Positions 17,701 to 27,618 are shown, numbered from the stretch's first letter. The stretch is 64,000 nt of DNA from Rhizobium etli 8C-3 (GCF_001908375.1 NZ_CP017241.1:1057001-1121000); one strand, 5' to 3'. Program-made: numbers and translations. Notes: generated by a model from the sequence alone, not told the origin.

Positions 17701-19235
17701 CCGAAATCCTCACCGATCTTGCCGGCCGCCCGGTCATTGTCGGCAGTGGCATTGCCGGGCTGATGGCGGCGCTCACACTGGCGCCGAAGCCGGTCGTCCT
17801 GGTCACGCAAGCCGCCCTGGGTGCCGGGACCTCGAGCGCCTGGGCCCAGGGCGGCATTGCCGCAAGCATCGGCGCGGATGACAGCGCAAACCTCCACCTT
17901 GCCGACACGCTTGCTGCCGGTGACGGCCTTTGTGATCGTGAGATCGCCGCAGATATCCTGCGCGAAGCGCCAGCGATGATCGGGTTGCTGGAGAAACTGG
18001 GCGTCTGCTTCGACAGGAGCGGCGAAGGTCGGCTTGCGCTCGGGCTGGAGGCCGCCCATTCCCGCCCGCGCATTGTCCATGCCAAAGGTGACGGCACCGG
18101 TGCCGCCATCATTCGCGCTCTGGTACAAGCCGTCTCGGCCACGCCGTCGATCACCGTGCTTGCCAATTTCGAGGTCCGGCGTCTGGCGCTCGCAGACGGT
18201 GCGATCGGCGGCGTCCTTTGCGCGTCCGGCGGAAGGGCCTTCATCGTGCCGACGCCGCATGTCCTCCTGGCAACCGGCGGCCTCGGCGGCCTTTACGAGG
18301 CGACGACCAATCCGGTCATCAATTTCGGCCAGGGCATTGTCCTTGCTGCAAGGGCAGGTGCCGAGCTTGCGGATATGGAATTCGTGCAATTCCACCCGAC
18401 CGCACTGCGTTCGAAGCGGCGGCCGCTGGCGCTCGTCAGCGAAGCGGTGCGCGGCGAGGGCGCGTTTCTGATCAACGAGCGCGGCGAGCGCTTCATGGCG
18501 GATCAGCCTGCTCGGGAACTTGCACCGCGCGACGTGGTGGCGCGCGCAATCAGCGCCGAGATCGCCCGCGGCGGCAAGGTCTATCTCGATGCCCGCGAGG
18601 CCCTCGGCGCTCGCTTTTCAAGCCGCTTTCCGGTGATCGATACCTTGTGCCGCGGGGCCGGGGTCGATCCGGCGCGGCATCTGATCCCGGTTGAACCGGC
18701 CGTGCATTACCACATGGGCGGTGTCGCCACAGACAAGAACGGCCGCAGTTGCGTCCCCGGCCTCTGGGTCGCCGGCGAAGCGGCTTCGACTGGCCTGCAC
18801 GGCGCCAACCGCCTTGCCAGCAATTCGCTGCTCGAAGCCGCAGTCATGGGCATGCGCTCTGCCCGGGATATCGCCGGCACGACCGCATGCCTGCGGCCCA
18901 CAGTGATCGAACCGCTGCCGCTGCAACCCGACGCATCGCCTGTCCGGCCGATTGTCTCTGCGCATCTTAGCGTGCTGCGCAATGGCAGGTCGATCCACGG
19001 CGCGATCGGCGCGCTCCTTCCCTTCGTCGAGAAGGAGGGGCCGGCAACGGATCCGGCCACCGTCGGGCTGTTGATTGCCGTCTTTGCGGCGCTGCGGACG
19101 GAATCGCGCGGCGCCCACGCCCGAACCGATTTTCCGCTGAAGCACGTACATGCCAGGCGCCAAAGGATGAACTTATCTCAGGTTTTGAATTTTGCGCGCG
19201 CCGTCGCATCCGACCCCCTTGAAAGGAGTGCTTGA
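17697..19235 (+). CDS. nadB: L-aspartate oxidase NadB
   Basis: FAD enzyme that oxidises L-aspartate to iminoaspartate for NadA. It has 512 residues. The N-terminal FAD motif [14 protein letters not shown], the substrate-loop segment [21 protein letters not shown] and [10 protein letters not shown] are all present. The ATG at 17697 overlaps the nadA stop by four bases. The gene ends one base before the nadC start codon, so nadABC is a single operon. Confidence 0.95.
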   Translation: MTEILTDLAGRPVIVGSGIAGLMAALTLAPKPVVLVTQAALGAGTSSAWAQGGIAASIGADDSANLHLADTLAAGDGLCDREIAADILREAPAMIGLLEKLGVCFDRSGEGRLALGLEAAHSRPRIVHAKGDGTGAAIIRALVQAVSATPSITVLANFEVRRLALADGAIGGVLCASGGRAFIVPTPHVLLATGGLGGLYEATTNPVINFGQGIVLAARAGAELADMEFVQFHPTALRSKRRPLALVSEAVRGEGAFLINERGERFMADQPARELAPRDVVARAISAEIARGGKVYLDAREALGARFSSRFPVIDTLCRGAGVDPARHLIPVEPAVHYHMGGVATDKNGRSCVPGLWVAGEAASTGLHGANRLASNSLLEAAVMGMRSARDIAGTTACLRPTVIEPLPLQPDASPVRPIVSAHLSVLRNGRSIHGAIGALLPFVEKEGPATDPATVGLLIAVFAALRTESRGAHARTDFPLKHVHARRQRMNLSQVLNFARAVASDPLERSA

Positions 19236-19236
19236 C

Positions 19237-20106
19237 ATGACGCTTGTTGGCCTGCCGCGGCTGCTGATCGAGCCGCTCGTGCGCAATGCGCTGCTGGAAG
19301 ATCTCGGCCTTGCTGGCGACATCACCTCGGCGGCCGTCGTTCCGCAAGATCACCGCTCCACGGTCGTCATGGTGGCCCGCCAGCCTGGGGTGATCGCCGG
19401 GCTTTGCGCCGCTGCGCTGGCGTTTGAGCTTGTCGATCCCGCGATCATCATGACCTTTCATGTCGCGGACGGCGCGGCGGTGAAACCCGGAGACGTCATC
19501 GTCACGGTCGAAGGTCCCTCTCGCGCCATTTTGACGGGAGAGCGGACGGCGCTGAACTTTCTTGGCCATCTTTCGGGCATCGCCACGGTGACGGCCGGGA
19601 TCGTGGCCGCGATCGCCGGTACGAACGCCTCGGTCGCCTGCACCCGCAAGACGACGCCGGGACTGCGCGCGCTGGAGAAATATGCCGTGCGCGCCGGCGG
19701 CGGCGTCAACCATCGCTTTGCGCTTTGCGATGCCGTGCTGATCAAGGACAATCATGTCGCCATTGCCGGCGGCGTCGCCGAAGCCATTTGCCGGGCCAAG
19801 GCCGGTGCCGGCCATATGGTGAAGATCGAAGTGGAGGTCGATACGCTCGATCAGTTGCGCGAAGCGATGGAGACCGGCGTCGATGCCGTCCTGCTCGACA
19901 ACATGACCCCGGACCAGCTTCGCCGGGCAGTCAAAATCGTCGCCGGACGCGCGATCACCGAAGCTTCCGGGCGGGTGACGCCGCAGACCGCAGGTGCGAT
20001 TGCCGCTTCCGGCGTCGATCTGATCTCGGTCGGCTGGCTGACGCACAGCGCCCCGACGCTGGACATCGGGCTCGACTGGAAATCCAGCCAATCGGCAGGA
20101 CGATAA
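19237..20106 (+). CDS. nadC: Nicotinate-nucleotide pyrophosphorylase (carboxylating) NadC
   Basis: Quinolinate phosphoribosyltransferase, which makes nicotinate mononucleotide from quinolinate and PRPP. It has 289 residues. [35 protein letters not shown] and [15 protein letters not shown] are hallmark segments of the active site. GAAAGGAG lies before the ATG, which follows the nadB stop after one base. It completes the de novo NAD pathway from aspartate. Confidence 0.95.
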   Translation: MTLVGLPRLLIEPLVRNALLEDLGLAGDITSAAVVPQDHRSTVVMVARQPGVIAGLCAAALAFELVDPAIIMTFHVADGAAVKPGDVIVTVEGPSRAILTGERTALNFLGHLSGIATVTAGIVAAIAGTNASVACTRKTTPGLRALEKYAVRAGGGVNHRFALCDAVLIKDNHVAIAGGVAEAICRAKAGAGHMVKIEVEVDTLDQLREAMETGVDAVLLDNMTPDQLRRAVKIVAGRAITEASGRVTPQTAGAIAASGVDLISVGWLTHSAPTLDIGLDWKSSQSAGR

Positions 20107-20116
20107 CGGCTTTGGG

Positions 20117-20776
20117 TCAGACCGGCTCTTTCGAGCGTGTCGCCTGCATGGCGAGATAGGCGGGGCGGGATTGGCAGCGCTTCAGCCAGGCGCTGACCTT
20201 CGGATGAGCGTCGAACAGCGCCTGTTCCGTTTGGCCATAGCGCAGCACTTCCGCAACGTTGAGATCGGCAACGGTGAAGCGGTCGCCGACGATCCATTGA
20301 TTGTTGGTGAGGTGTTTTTCCAGCACGGCGAGCGGACGCTTCATCGAGCGGCAGGCGACGTCGATTGCTGCCTTTCCGGCCTCGGTGTTTTCGTGCTCGT
20401 TGTCATAGGTCACGACGATCCTTACCGTATGCGGCTCGAGTTCTGCCAGCGCCCAGACGGTCCACATCGTCAGCAAACCGTCTTCCTCGACGGTTTTGCC
20501 GGAAATCGGCCCGCCGTGCTTGCGCACAAGATAGAGATTGATCGCCAGCGACTCGTGCATCACCAGCTCGCCGTCCTTGATCGAAGGAATCTGCGCCATC
20601 GGATTGATGGCGATGAACTCGGGCGAGAGCGTATTGATCGGTGCATCTGGCGCCAGCGGATTGTCAAGCCGCTTCGCCTGGATCACCGGAACCGAGGTGA
20701 AGGCGATGTTGAGTTCCTCGGCCGTCCAGTAGACGCGCGCGGCGCGCGAACGGTAAACGCCGTAGATTGTCAGCAT
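20117..20776 (-). CDS. Glutathione S-transferase
   Basis: A 219-residue GST unlike the one at 13.7 kb. The N-terminus MLTIYGVYRSRAARVYWTAEEL, a cis-proline segment NPMAQIPSIKDGELVMHESLAI, and the C-terminal box FTVADLNVAEVLRY are clear. ATG 20776 was chosen because AAGGGGGA lies seven bases upstream; the frame extends ten codons further without support. It is convergent with nadC and downstream of the Tat beta-helix gene on the same strand, 98 bases apart. Substrate unknown. Confidence 0.85.
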   Translation of the reverse strand: MLTIYGVYRSRAARVYWTAEELNIAFTSVPVIQAKRLDNPLAPDAPINTLSPEFIAINPMAQIPSIKDGELVMHESLAINLYLVRKHGGPISGKTVEEDGLLTMWTVWALAELEPHTVRIVVTYDNEHENTEAGKAAIDVACRSMKRPLAVLEKHLTNNQWIVGDRFTVADLNVAEVLRYGQTEQALFDAHPKVSAWLKRCQSRPAYLAMQATRSKEPV

Positions 20777-20874
20777 GCTTTTGTCCCCCTTGAACGTTGC
20801 GCGCAAAGTAGAGCGCGGCCGTGCGAAGCGAAAGCGTCTGGTCCTGATGGATCAATGAAAGCTTTTGATGTGTC

Positions 20875-22200
20875 TCAGCTGCTGCGGTTCCGCTCGATGG
20901 TCAGATGCGGGTATTGTTCGCTGCCTGCTTGCGTAAGGTCGCCGGAGACCTTTTTCTCCCATTCGAAGCCCAAGACTGCCCCCTCGGTGATTTCCTGGAA
21001 GACGTTGTCGGTGATCACCGCCGTGCCTGAGCCTTGTGCCACCGAAACCGCACAGCCGACGGGGGCCTTGCGCAGGACATTTCCGGTAACAACGAGATTG
21101 CGCAGATAAGGCCCCCAGCCGAGCTGCATCGCAAAGAGCGGGGCGTCTTCGACGACATTGCCCGAGATGGTCGTGTCGGCTTCGGCGGCAATTCCGATGC
21201 CGAAGCCGACCTCGGGTTCGTAGGGGCCGTCGCGCCTCAGGTTCCGCACGATGTTGCCGATGATGGTGGCCAGCCTTCCGCCTTCGTTGAAATTGGCGAT
21301 CGATATGCCGTTTGCAGCACCATCGACGAGATTGCCGGACAAGACGGCACCTTGAAAATCGAATTCGGCATAGATCGCCGTCTCGCCGGAGCGCAGGCAT
21401 TGATTGCCGGTGATCTGGACGTTGTCGCCGGAATTGGCTCGCACGGCGCTAAACGCGCAATCGGCGATCTGGTTATCTGCCACCATCACGCCGCCGGCGC
21501 GAAAGACATTGATGCCGTTGCCGTTCTGCCCCGTACCGCCGTCATTGGCCCTGATGCGTCTTACGCGGTTGCCGGTAATGGCGGTGCCATCCTCGCCCTT
21601 TTCCCAGCGGTGCACGAGAATGCCGCCGTTGCCGCAATCGGCAACCGTATTTCCGGTGATCGCAATGCCGGTGGAATCGACTGCGAAGATGCCGGCCTGC
21701 GCCGCCCCCGAAATACGGCTGCGTTCGATCCGGCCGCCGCAGCGCTCAAGGCGCAGTCCATGCTTGCCGGATTGCCTGATTTCGCAGTTGTCGATCTGCA
21801 CGTTGGCAATGCCGGTCAACTGTAACAGGCCGCTGTTGACCTCGCCGCTCATCCCGCCGCTACCCTCGATGACGATACCGGAAAGCTCGATCCGCCGGGC
21901 GCCTTTCGCTGAATTGACGCTGCCTCGATGAAGAATGCGCGATGCACCCGAAACGCCGAAAATGCGGGCATTGTCCGGAAGCACGAGGTTTGAAGCTTCA
22001 TAGGTCCCGGCCGGAAGATAAAGCGGCATGTCGTTGCGTGCCGCCTCGTCGATCAGAGCCTGCAGGTTGCTGTTTGCCGCGCCCGATGCATCCAGCGCCC
22101 AGCCGGATGCGGACCGTTTTGAGCTAGCGAAGGCAAGACCGGCCATCGGCAGGACCAAAGCTGCACCGGCAAGGCCGAGCATATTGCGCCGCAGATACAT
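20875..22200 (-). CDS. Tat-exported parallel beta-helix protein (TIGR03808 type)
   Basis: A 441-residue exported repeat protein. The N-terminus MYLRRNMLGLAGAALVLPMAGLAFA has a twin-arginine pair followed by a hydrophobic stretch, indicating Tat export. The remainder is a right-handed beta-helix: repeats such as ISGNVVEDA, VTGNVLRKA and ITGNQCLRSG recur about every 22-30 residues and contain the N-x-V/I turns of pectate-lyase-like folds. The family is described only as twin-arginine-translocated repeat proteins. ATG 22200 has AAAGGG upstream. It follows a GDPD gene by 85 bases on the same strand. A polysaccharide-binding or lyase role is possible but unsupported. Confidence 0.8.
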   Translation of the reverse strand: MYLRRNMLGLAGAALVLPMAGLAFASSKRSASGWALDASGAANSNLQALIDEAARNDMPLYLPAGTYEASNLVLPDNARIFGVSGASRILHRGSVNSAKGARRIELSGIVIEGSGGMSGEVNSGLLQLTGIANVQIDNCEIRQSGKHGLRLERCGGRIERSRISGAAQAGIFAVDSTGIAITGNTVADCGNGGILVHRWEKGEDGTAITGNRVRRIRANDGGTGQNGNGINVFRAGGVMVADNQIADCAFSAVRANSGDNVQITGNQCLRSGETAIYAEFDFQGAVLSGNLVDGAANGISIANFNEGGRLATIIGNIVRNLRRDGPYEPEVGFGIGIAAEADTTISGNVVEDAPLFAMQLGWGPYLRNLVVTGNVLRKAPVGCAVSVAQGSGTAVITDNVFQEITEGAVLGFEWEKKVSGDLTQAGSEQYPHLTIERNRSS

Positions 22201-22285
22201 CAAGGACCCTTTCGCCGTTCATCATCCGTGCCAGACATATATCCGTTCTGACACAGAATCCTTGCCGCGAAGTATCTTGGGGAGC

Positions 22286-23275
22286 CTAATTTCCGCTGAG
22301 CTTGCCGATCGCCTCGATTTCGTTCGTCCAGATGCCACCGGAATAGTCGACGGGCAGCTTTGCCAGCAGTTCGGGCGTATCGATCCCCGTCGAAAAATCG
22401 CCGCCGCGATAGGGGCCGAGCGCAAAGACCACGCTGTTTCCAGCCTCCATGCGGTTGAGGAAACGGTCCGGCCAGCCCCAGAGCCACGGGGCGATATTGA
22501 CCGGAACAAGAACCATCGTGTTCTTGCAGGCTTGCGGCAGGATGCCCGTCCAGCCGTAGCCGATATATCCGAGCAGGCAGGCTTTGAGGCTCGCGCGCGA
22601 TGCCGTCTTGACGTCTGGCGCCAGGCGCTGAATGGTTTGGACGGGCTCGTTGCCGCCATAGACCATGATCAGTTCAAGGCGCGCGGCAGAAAGAGCGTTG
22701 AGGACGGCAGCCAGTTTCTCGCCTTCGGAGGGATCCCGGCTTTTGACATTGATCAGCAGCCGCCTGTCCGGAAACGTCTGAAGCACCTCGTCAAGCGTCG
22801 GCATCTGGCCAATGCCGGTCCCTCGGAAAGGAAAGGTCTTGCCGCCGTCGGCCGTGTAGCCATAGCCGATATCGAGCGCCTTCATTTGCGCCATCGAGTG
22901 CGCGCGGGTGAGGCCGTGCCCGTTCGTGCGGCAGTCGAGCGTCCAGTCGTGGAAGATCGCGAACTGCCCATCCGTCGTCGGATGGACATCGACCTCGACG
23001 ATATCCGCACCCGCATCGAAGCCCGCGCGAATCGAGCGAATGGTGTTTTCCAGATAGTCGTGCTTCGGCGGCAGCATGCGCGCTGCCGTGCAAGTGTCGT
23101 TCGTCAAATCCCGCTCGTCGAAACGCTGGGCGATCCCGCGATGTGCCAAAAGCACGGGCATGCCTTGCCGGTGCGATGCCAAAAGACTGGTATTGTTCAG
23201 ATATACGGCTGCGGCGAAGACGGCGATTGCCATAATGCTATAACGAATTTTCCTTCTCAAATCGGTTGCCTCCAA
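22286..23275 (-). CDS. Glycerophosphodiester phosphodiesterase family protein, membrane-anchored
   Basis: A 329-residue GDPD-family protein. A short basic N-terminus and one hydrophobic segment (IMAIAVFAAAVYL, about 14-26) suggest an inner-membrane anchor with the enzyme outside. The catalytic TIM-barrel motifs are LLAHRGIAQRF (His-Arg), ENTIRSIRAGFDAGADIVEVDVHPTTDG (metal Glu and Asp) and FHDWTLDCRTNGHG. The start could be TTG 23275 or ATG 23233. The longer form is given because it supplies the positive charges before the helix. It is divergent from the exonuclease gene. Role: hydrolysis of glycerophosphodiesters or a related substrate. Confidence 0.8.
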   Translation of the reverse strand: MEATDLRRKIRYSIMAIAVFAAAVYLNNTSLLASHRQGMPVLLAHRGIAQRFDERDLTNDTCTAARMLPPKHDYLENTIRSIRAGFDAGADIVEVDVHPTTDGQFAIFHDWTLDCRTNGHGLTRAHSMAQMKALDIGYGYTADGGKTFPFRGTGIGQMPTLDEVLQTFPDRRLLINVKSRDPSEGEKLAAVLNALSAARLELIMVYGGNEPVQTIQRLAPDVKTASRASLKACLLGYIGYGWTGILPQACKNTMVLVPVNIAPWLWGWPDRFLNRMEAGNSVVFALGPYRGGDFSTGIDTPELLAKLPVDYSGGIWTNEIEAIGKLSGN

Positions 23276-23392
23276 ACGAATCTGGCCAATCGCAAAGGCG
23301 AGATATGGGTCGATCTGCGGCAGCAGGCAGCAGGCAGACGGAATTGCAGGAAGCTACTGGCTCTCGGCCCATTTCCCGCTATCTTCTCGCTG

Positions 23393-24406
23393 ATGATGCG
23401 ACCCGATGCTCTTCTTTTTCCGGCTCCTGAAGGGCTATATTGCCCGCAGGGCGGATTCTATGTCGATCCGGTGCGGCCGGTGGAGCAGGCGCTCGTTACG
23501 CATGGCCATTCCGATCATGCCCGCCCTGGCCACCGGCATGTTCTTGCGACGCGCCAGACGCTTGACATCATGCGCCTGCGCTGCGGTGAGGGGTTCTGTG
23601 CCAGCGAGCAGGCCGTCGAATACGGCGAAAAGCTGGAATTGAACGGCGTCAAGGTAAGCTTTTATCCGGCAGGCCACGTCCTCGGCTCTGCTCAGATCGC
23701 GATTGAGAAGAACGGCACCCGCATCGTCGTTTCCGGCGACTACAAGCGCCGTGCGGACCCGACCTGTGCGGCCTATGTGCCGGTGCCGTGCGACGTCTTC
23801 ATCACCGAAGCGACCTTCGGGCTGCCGGTGTTCCATCATCCCGATCCGATGGAGGAGATCGGCAAGGTGCTTGGCTCGCTCCGGCAGTTTCCGGAGCGCA
23901 CGCATCTGATCGGCGCCTATGCGCTCGGCAAGGCCCAGCGCGTCATCCGTCTGCTGCGCGATGCCGGTTTCGACGAGCCGATCTATATCCACGGTGCCAT
24001 GGAGCGGCTTTGCGAATATTATGCCGGGCAGGGCATCGACCTCGGCGACCTGCGGCCGGCGACCGTTGAAGGCCGCGACAAATCCGCCTTCAGGGGCGCC
24101 GTTGTCGTCGGTCCGTCCTCGGCCTTCGCCGATCGCTGGGCGCGCCGCTTCAACGAGCCGCTTCCCGCCTTCGCATCCGGCTGGATGATGGTGCGCCAGC
24201 GCGCCAAGCAGCAGGGTGTCGAACTGCCGCTCGTCATCTCCGACCATTGCGACTGGCCGGAACTTGCCGACACGATTAACGAACTCAGCCCCGCCGAAGT
24301 CTGGGTCACCCACGGCCGCGAGGAAGCGCTGGTCCGCTGGTGCGAGCTGCACGGCATCAAGGCGAGGCCGCTGCATCTGGTAGGCTATGAGGACGAGGGA
24401 GATTGA
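23393..24406 (+). CDS. Ligase-associated DNA exonuclease (metallo-beta-lactamase/beta-CASP)
   Basis: A 337-residue metallo-beta-lactamase-fold nuclease. It has the metal motif THGHSDHARPGH, a later GDYKRR, and the beta-CASP-like segment GAYALGKAQRVIRLL. The family is named for constant association with a DNA ligase, which follows at 24576. The pair belongs to a damage-response cluster that elsewhere also includes a DEXH helicase and a PdeM-type phosphoesterase; neither is in this window. ATG 23393 (or the adjacent 23396) fits the family N-terminus; the frame is open much further upstream but there overlaps the divergent GDPD gene. Confidence 0.88.
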   Translation: MMRPDALLFPAPEGLYCPQGGFYVDPVRPVEQALVTHGHSDHARPGHRHVLATRQTLDIMRLRCGEGFCASEQAVEYGEKLELNGVKVSFYPAGHVLGSAQIAIEKNGTRIVVSGDYKRRADPTCAAYVPVPCDVFITEATFGLPVFHHPDPMEEIGKVLGSLRQFPERTHLIGAYALGKAQRVIRLLRDAGFDEPIYIHGAMERLCEYYAGQGIDLGDLRPATVEGRDKSAFRGAVVVGPSSAFADRWARRFNEPLPAFASGWMMVRQRAKQQGVELPLVISDHCDWPELADTINELSPAEVWVTHGREEALVRWCELHGIKARPLHLVGYEDEGD

Positions 24407-24575
24407 CGCAGATGTGTGGGACCGGCTCCCTTTCGCCCCAATACAGCGTTGCTTCATGCTGCGTCGATGCGAGATGGACGCGGTGGGCACGGCGTGTGAG
24501 ACCCTCGTGCGTGCGGGGAGCGGTTGGGAAGGGACCTTCAGAAGAAATGGCTTTTCCACCGGTTGGAGCGGTCGC

Positions 24576-26222
24576 ATGAAACCCTTTGCCGATCTCCTCG
24601 ACCGTCTTGTCCTGACGCCCAGCCGCAAGGGCAAGCTGAAGCTCCTGACCGACTATTTCCGCGACACACCCGACCCGGACCGCGGTTATGGGCTTGCAGC
24701 GATCGCCGGGACGCTCGAAGTGCGCAACGTCAAGCCTGCCATGCTGCGCGATCTGACGCTTGAGCGGATGGACGAGGTGTTGTTCCGCTACTCCTACGAC
24801 TATGTCGGAGACCTTGCCGAAACGATCTCACTCGTCTGGGACAACGAAAAGGACGTCGATCGCTCCGCCTTTGTCCAGCCGCGCCTCGGCGAGGTCCTCA
24901 CCCGCATGAATTCGCTCGGCCGCACCGAAGTCCGCAGTTTCGTCCGCGATACGCTCAACCGGCTGGATCCGTCTGGCCGCTTCGCCTTCATCAAGCTCGC
25001 CACCGGCGCCATGCGCATCGGCGTCTCGGCGCGGCTTGCCAAACAGGCACTGGCCGATCTCGGCGGTAAGGACATAATCGAGATCGAAACGCTATGGCAC
25101 GGTCTGGAGCCGCCCTATGAATCGCTCTTCGAATGGCTGGAGGGCAGGGGCGGCAAGCCGGTGCTCGCGACGCCCGCGATCTTCCATTCCGTCATGCTCG
25201 CCCATCCGGTGGAGGACAACGATCTCAGCGGCCTCGACCCGGCCGATTATGCGGCGGAATGGAAGTGGGACGGTATCCGTGTCCAGCTTTCGCGCTCCGG
25301 CGAAACGCGCAAGATCTATTCGCGCTCCGGCGACGACATCTCCGGTGCCTTCCCGGATATTGTGGACTCCATCAGCTTCAACGGCGTACTCGACGGCGAA
25401 CTGCTCGTCGGCGGGACCGCACGCTCGAACAGCCCGACGAGAACCTTTTCCGACCTTCAGCAGCGCTTGAACCGCAAGACGGTGACGGCGAAGATGCTCG
25501 ACGAATACCCGGCCTTCATCCGGGCCTACGACTTGCTGTTCGACGGCCAAGAGGATGTGCGCGGCAACAGCTTCATCGACCGGCGCGACCGGCTCTCGGA
25601 GATCATCGAGCAGGCGCCGCACGATCGGTTCGACCTTTCGCCGCTCGTCGCCTTTTCGACATGGGATGAATTGGACAAGCTGCGTACTTCGCCGCCGGAT
25701 CCCGTGATCGAGGGCGTGATGATCAAACGCCGGGACAGCATCTATCAGGCGGGCCGCATGAAGGGCCCGTGGTTCAAGTGGAAGCGCAATCCTTACAACG
25801 TCGACGCCGTCTTGATGTATGCCCAGCGTGGCCATGGCAAGCGCTCGAGCTACTATTCCGACTTCACCTTCGGTGTCTGGACCGAGACGCCGGACGGCGA
25901 ACAGCTGGTGCCAGTCGGCAAGGCCTATTTCGGCTTCACCGATCAGGAGCTGGAACTGCTCGATAAATTCGTCCGCAACAACACCGTCGAGCGTTTCGGT
26001 CCGGTTCGGGCCGTGCGCGCAGATCGGGAGTTCGGCTTCGTCGTCGAGGTCGCCTTCGAAGGCATCAACCGCTCGACGCGGCACAAGTCCGGTGTGGCGA
26101 TGCGCTTTCCGCGCATCTCGAGGCTGCGGCCGGACAAGCCTTCCTACGAGGCAGACCGCCTTGAAACGCTGGTCGCGATGATCGACGAAAGCCGTGGTAC
26201 TGGCCCGCCTGCGCGACAATGA
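24576..26222 (+). CDS. ATP-dependent DNA ligase, damage-response type
   Basis: A 548-residue ATP-dependent DNA ligase, distinct from the essential NAD-dependent enzyme. The N-terminal DNA-binding domain is followed by the adenylation motif EWKWDGIRVQ, whose lysine is the AMP acceptor. Motif III is LDGELLVG, later motifs include EGVMIKRRDSIYQAG and WFKWKR, and the OB-fold ends with GFVVEVAFEGINRS. The family is annotated as cisplatin-damage-response ligase. ATG 24576 has GGAG seven bases upstream. It lies 169 bases after its partner exonuclease and probably acts with it in break or crosslink repair. Confidence 0.9.
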   Translation: MKPFADLLDRLVLTPSRKGKLKLLTDYFRDTPDPDRGYGLAAIAGTLEVRNVKPAMLRDLTLERMDEVLFRYSYDYVGDLAETISLVWDNEKDVDRSAFVQPRLGEVLTRMNSLGRTEVRSFVRDTLNRLDPSGRFAFIKLATGAMRIGVSARLAKQALADLGGKDIIEIETLWHGLEPPYESLFEWLEGRGGKPVLATPAIFHSVMLAHPVEDNDLSGLDPADYAAEWKWDGIRVQLSRSGETRKIYSRSGDDISGAFPDIVDSISFNGVLDGELLVGGTARSNSPTRTFSDLQQRLNRKTVTAKMLDEYPAFIRAYDLLFDGQEDVRGNSFIDRRDRLSEIIEQAPHDRFDLSPLVAFSTWDELDKLRTSPPDPVIEGVMIKRRDSIYQAGRMKGPWFKWKRNPYNVDAVLMYAQRGHGKRSSYYSDFTFGVWTETPDGEQLVPVGKAYFGFTDQELELLDKFVRNNTVERFGPVRAVRADREFGFVVEVAFEGINRSTRHKSGVAMRFPRISRLRPDKPSYEADRLETLVAMIDESRGTGPPARQ

Positions 26223-26313
26223 CGCAGGGGCGGATTTCAACGCAATGTGTATTGGCCCGAATGCGGTTCTGGTGCAGATATTTGGGTGCCCGGGGGCTAT
26301 CGGGTGCTGTGTC

Positions 26314-27240
26314 ATGTCCTTTGACGACGATCGAAATGCCTCTTTCCGCCAACGCCGCGCGATCATCGCCGGTATGGCGGGTGCCCTCATGCTTCCCCGC
26401 GCCGCCTCTGCCTTCAATGTTCCGGATCAGCCACGCCTGATCACCCACGACTATGCCAAGGTCCGCCGCCGTTTCCGCACGAAGCTGCTGCAGAAGGGTC
26501 CTGCGCCGGACAAGTACGAGGCATTGGGCGCGCCGCCGGATGGCGAACAGATATTCTACCGCTCAGGCGCCGGCGGCGAGCTCGAACTGGCGGCCTGGGT
26601 CAGCAAATACAAGCGCGGGCACCATGCAAGGCCCGGTGTGCTTTTCCTTCACGGCGGCAATGCCATGGGCGTTGGCCAGTGGCAGCTCCTGAAACCCTAT
26701 TGCGAGGCCGGTTTCGTCGTGCTGATGCCGTCTGTGCGCGGTGAAAATGGCCAGATGGGCAATTTTTCCGGCTTCTACGACGAGGTGGACGATGTTCTTG
26801 CCGCAGCCGAGCGACTGGCGCATCTGCCGGGTGTCGATGCGAACCGGCTGTTTGTGGCAGGCCACAGCATCGGCGGCACGCTGACCATGCTTGCCGCCAT
26901 GAGCACGCACCGTTTCCGCGCCGCCGCCCCGATTTCCGGCAATCCGGACGCCTTCCGATTCTTCAATCGCTACCCGCAGGACATCCGCTTCGACGACGGC
27001 AACAAGCACGAATTCGAGGTTCGCTCGGCACTTTGCTACGCACAAAGCTTCAAGTGCCCCGTCCACCTCGTGCACGGCACGCAAGAGGATCAATTCAACG
27101 ACCGTGCCGTCCTGCTCGCTGCCCGCGCCCGTGCGGCCGGTATCCGCATCGAAACCGACAGGGTGGCCGGCAACCACACATCCGCGCTGCCGGCCGAAAT
27201 CGATCAAAGCATCCGCTTTTTCCGCAGTGTGGCCGCTTGA
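26314..27240 (+). CDS. Exported alpha/beta hydrolase (dienelactone hydrolase-like)
   Basis: A 308-residue alpha/beta hydrolase. The N-terminus RQRRAIIAGMAGALMLPRAASA looks like a twin-arginine or Sec signal with cleavage after ASA. GVLFLHGGNAMGVGQW carries the oxyanion His-Gly, VAGHSIGGTLTMLA is the nucleophile elbow with catalytic Ser, and VHGTQEDQFND and NHTSALP supply Asp and His. The ATG at 26314 begins right before the signal. It follows the ligase by 91 bases. The substrate is unknown; a peptide or ester hydrolase acting in the periplasm is plausible. Confidence 0.75.
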   Translation: MSFDDDRNASFRQRRAIIAGMAGALMLPRAASAFNVPDQPRLITHDYAKVRRRFRTKLLQKGPAPDKYEALGAPPDGEQIFYRSGAGGELELAAWVSKYKRGHHARPGVLFLHGGNAMGVGQWQLLKPYCEAGFVVLMPSVRGENGQMGNFSGFYDEVDDVLAAAERLAHLPGVDANRLFVAGHSIGGTLTMLAAMSTHRFRAAAPISGNPDAFRFFNRYPQDIRFDDGNKHEFEVRSALCYAQSFKCPVHLVHGTQEDQFNDRAVLLAARARAAGIRIETDRVAGNHTSALPAEIDQSIRFFRSVAA

Positions 27241-27284
27241 ACGCGTCTTCAATTTTCGCCGCGACGGTCTATATTGGACGGATG

Positions 27285-27503
27285 ATGGCGCAAATGACAG
27301 ACGAGATCATTCCGAACGACTTCCCGGTGCTGAAATCGCTCCTGATGGATCGCGATCCTCTATGCGCAATTTCCGCAAAGGAAGCCTTCGCCCTTTATGA
27401 GCGCAACTGGCGCTTTGTCGATGTTCGCAAGCTCACCGAACATGAAGCGCAGCTTGTGCGTGAATTGGCGACCGTCTACGGCCACGGCGTTGTGCTCGTC
27501 TGA
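27285..27503 (+). CDS. Small hypothetical protein
   Basis: Seventy-two residues (MAQMTDEIIPNDFPVLKSLLMDRDPLCAISAKEAF...), acidic N-terminus and a helical middle (LYERNWRFVDVRKLTEHEAQLVRELATVYG). No family was recognised, but composition and position between two cotranscribed-looking genes suggest a real gene. ATG 27282 or 27294 are alternative starts. It may be soluble and cytoplasmic. Confidence 0.55.
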   Translation: MAQMTDEIIPNDFPVLKSLLMDRDPLCAISAKEAFALYERNWRFVDVRKLTEHEAQLVRELATVYGHGVVLV

Positions 27504-27618
27504 TGTAGAGTCGCGCGAAGCCTGGCAGTCTTTGGTGCTGACGCCAGCTTCACGCCAGCCGCAAATGCCATTCTTCCGCCAGATATCGCTCTGCTGACAA
27601 TGGATGAAGGGTGGGTTT

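Noticed and set aside
18967..20091. 374-codon minus-strand frame over nadB/nadC
   Set aside because: Antisense of two well-identified enzymes; no domain in its translation.
22028..23392. Open 5' extension of the exonuclease frame
   Set aside because: It overlaps the GDPD gene and part of the Tat beta-helix gene on the other strand, and the exonuclease family starts at 23393.
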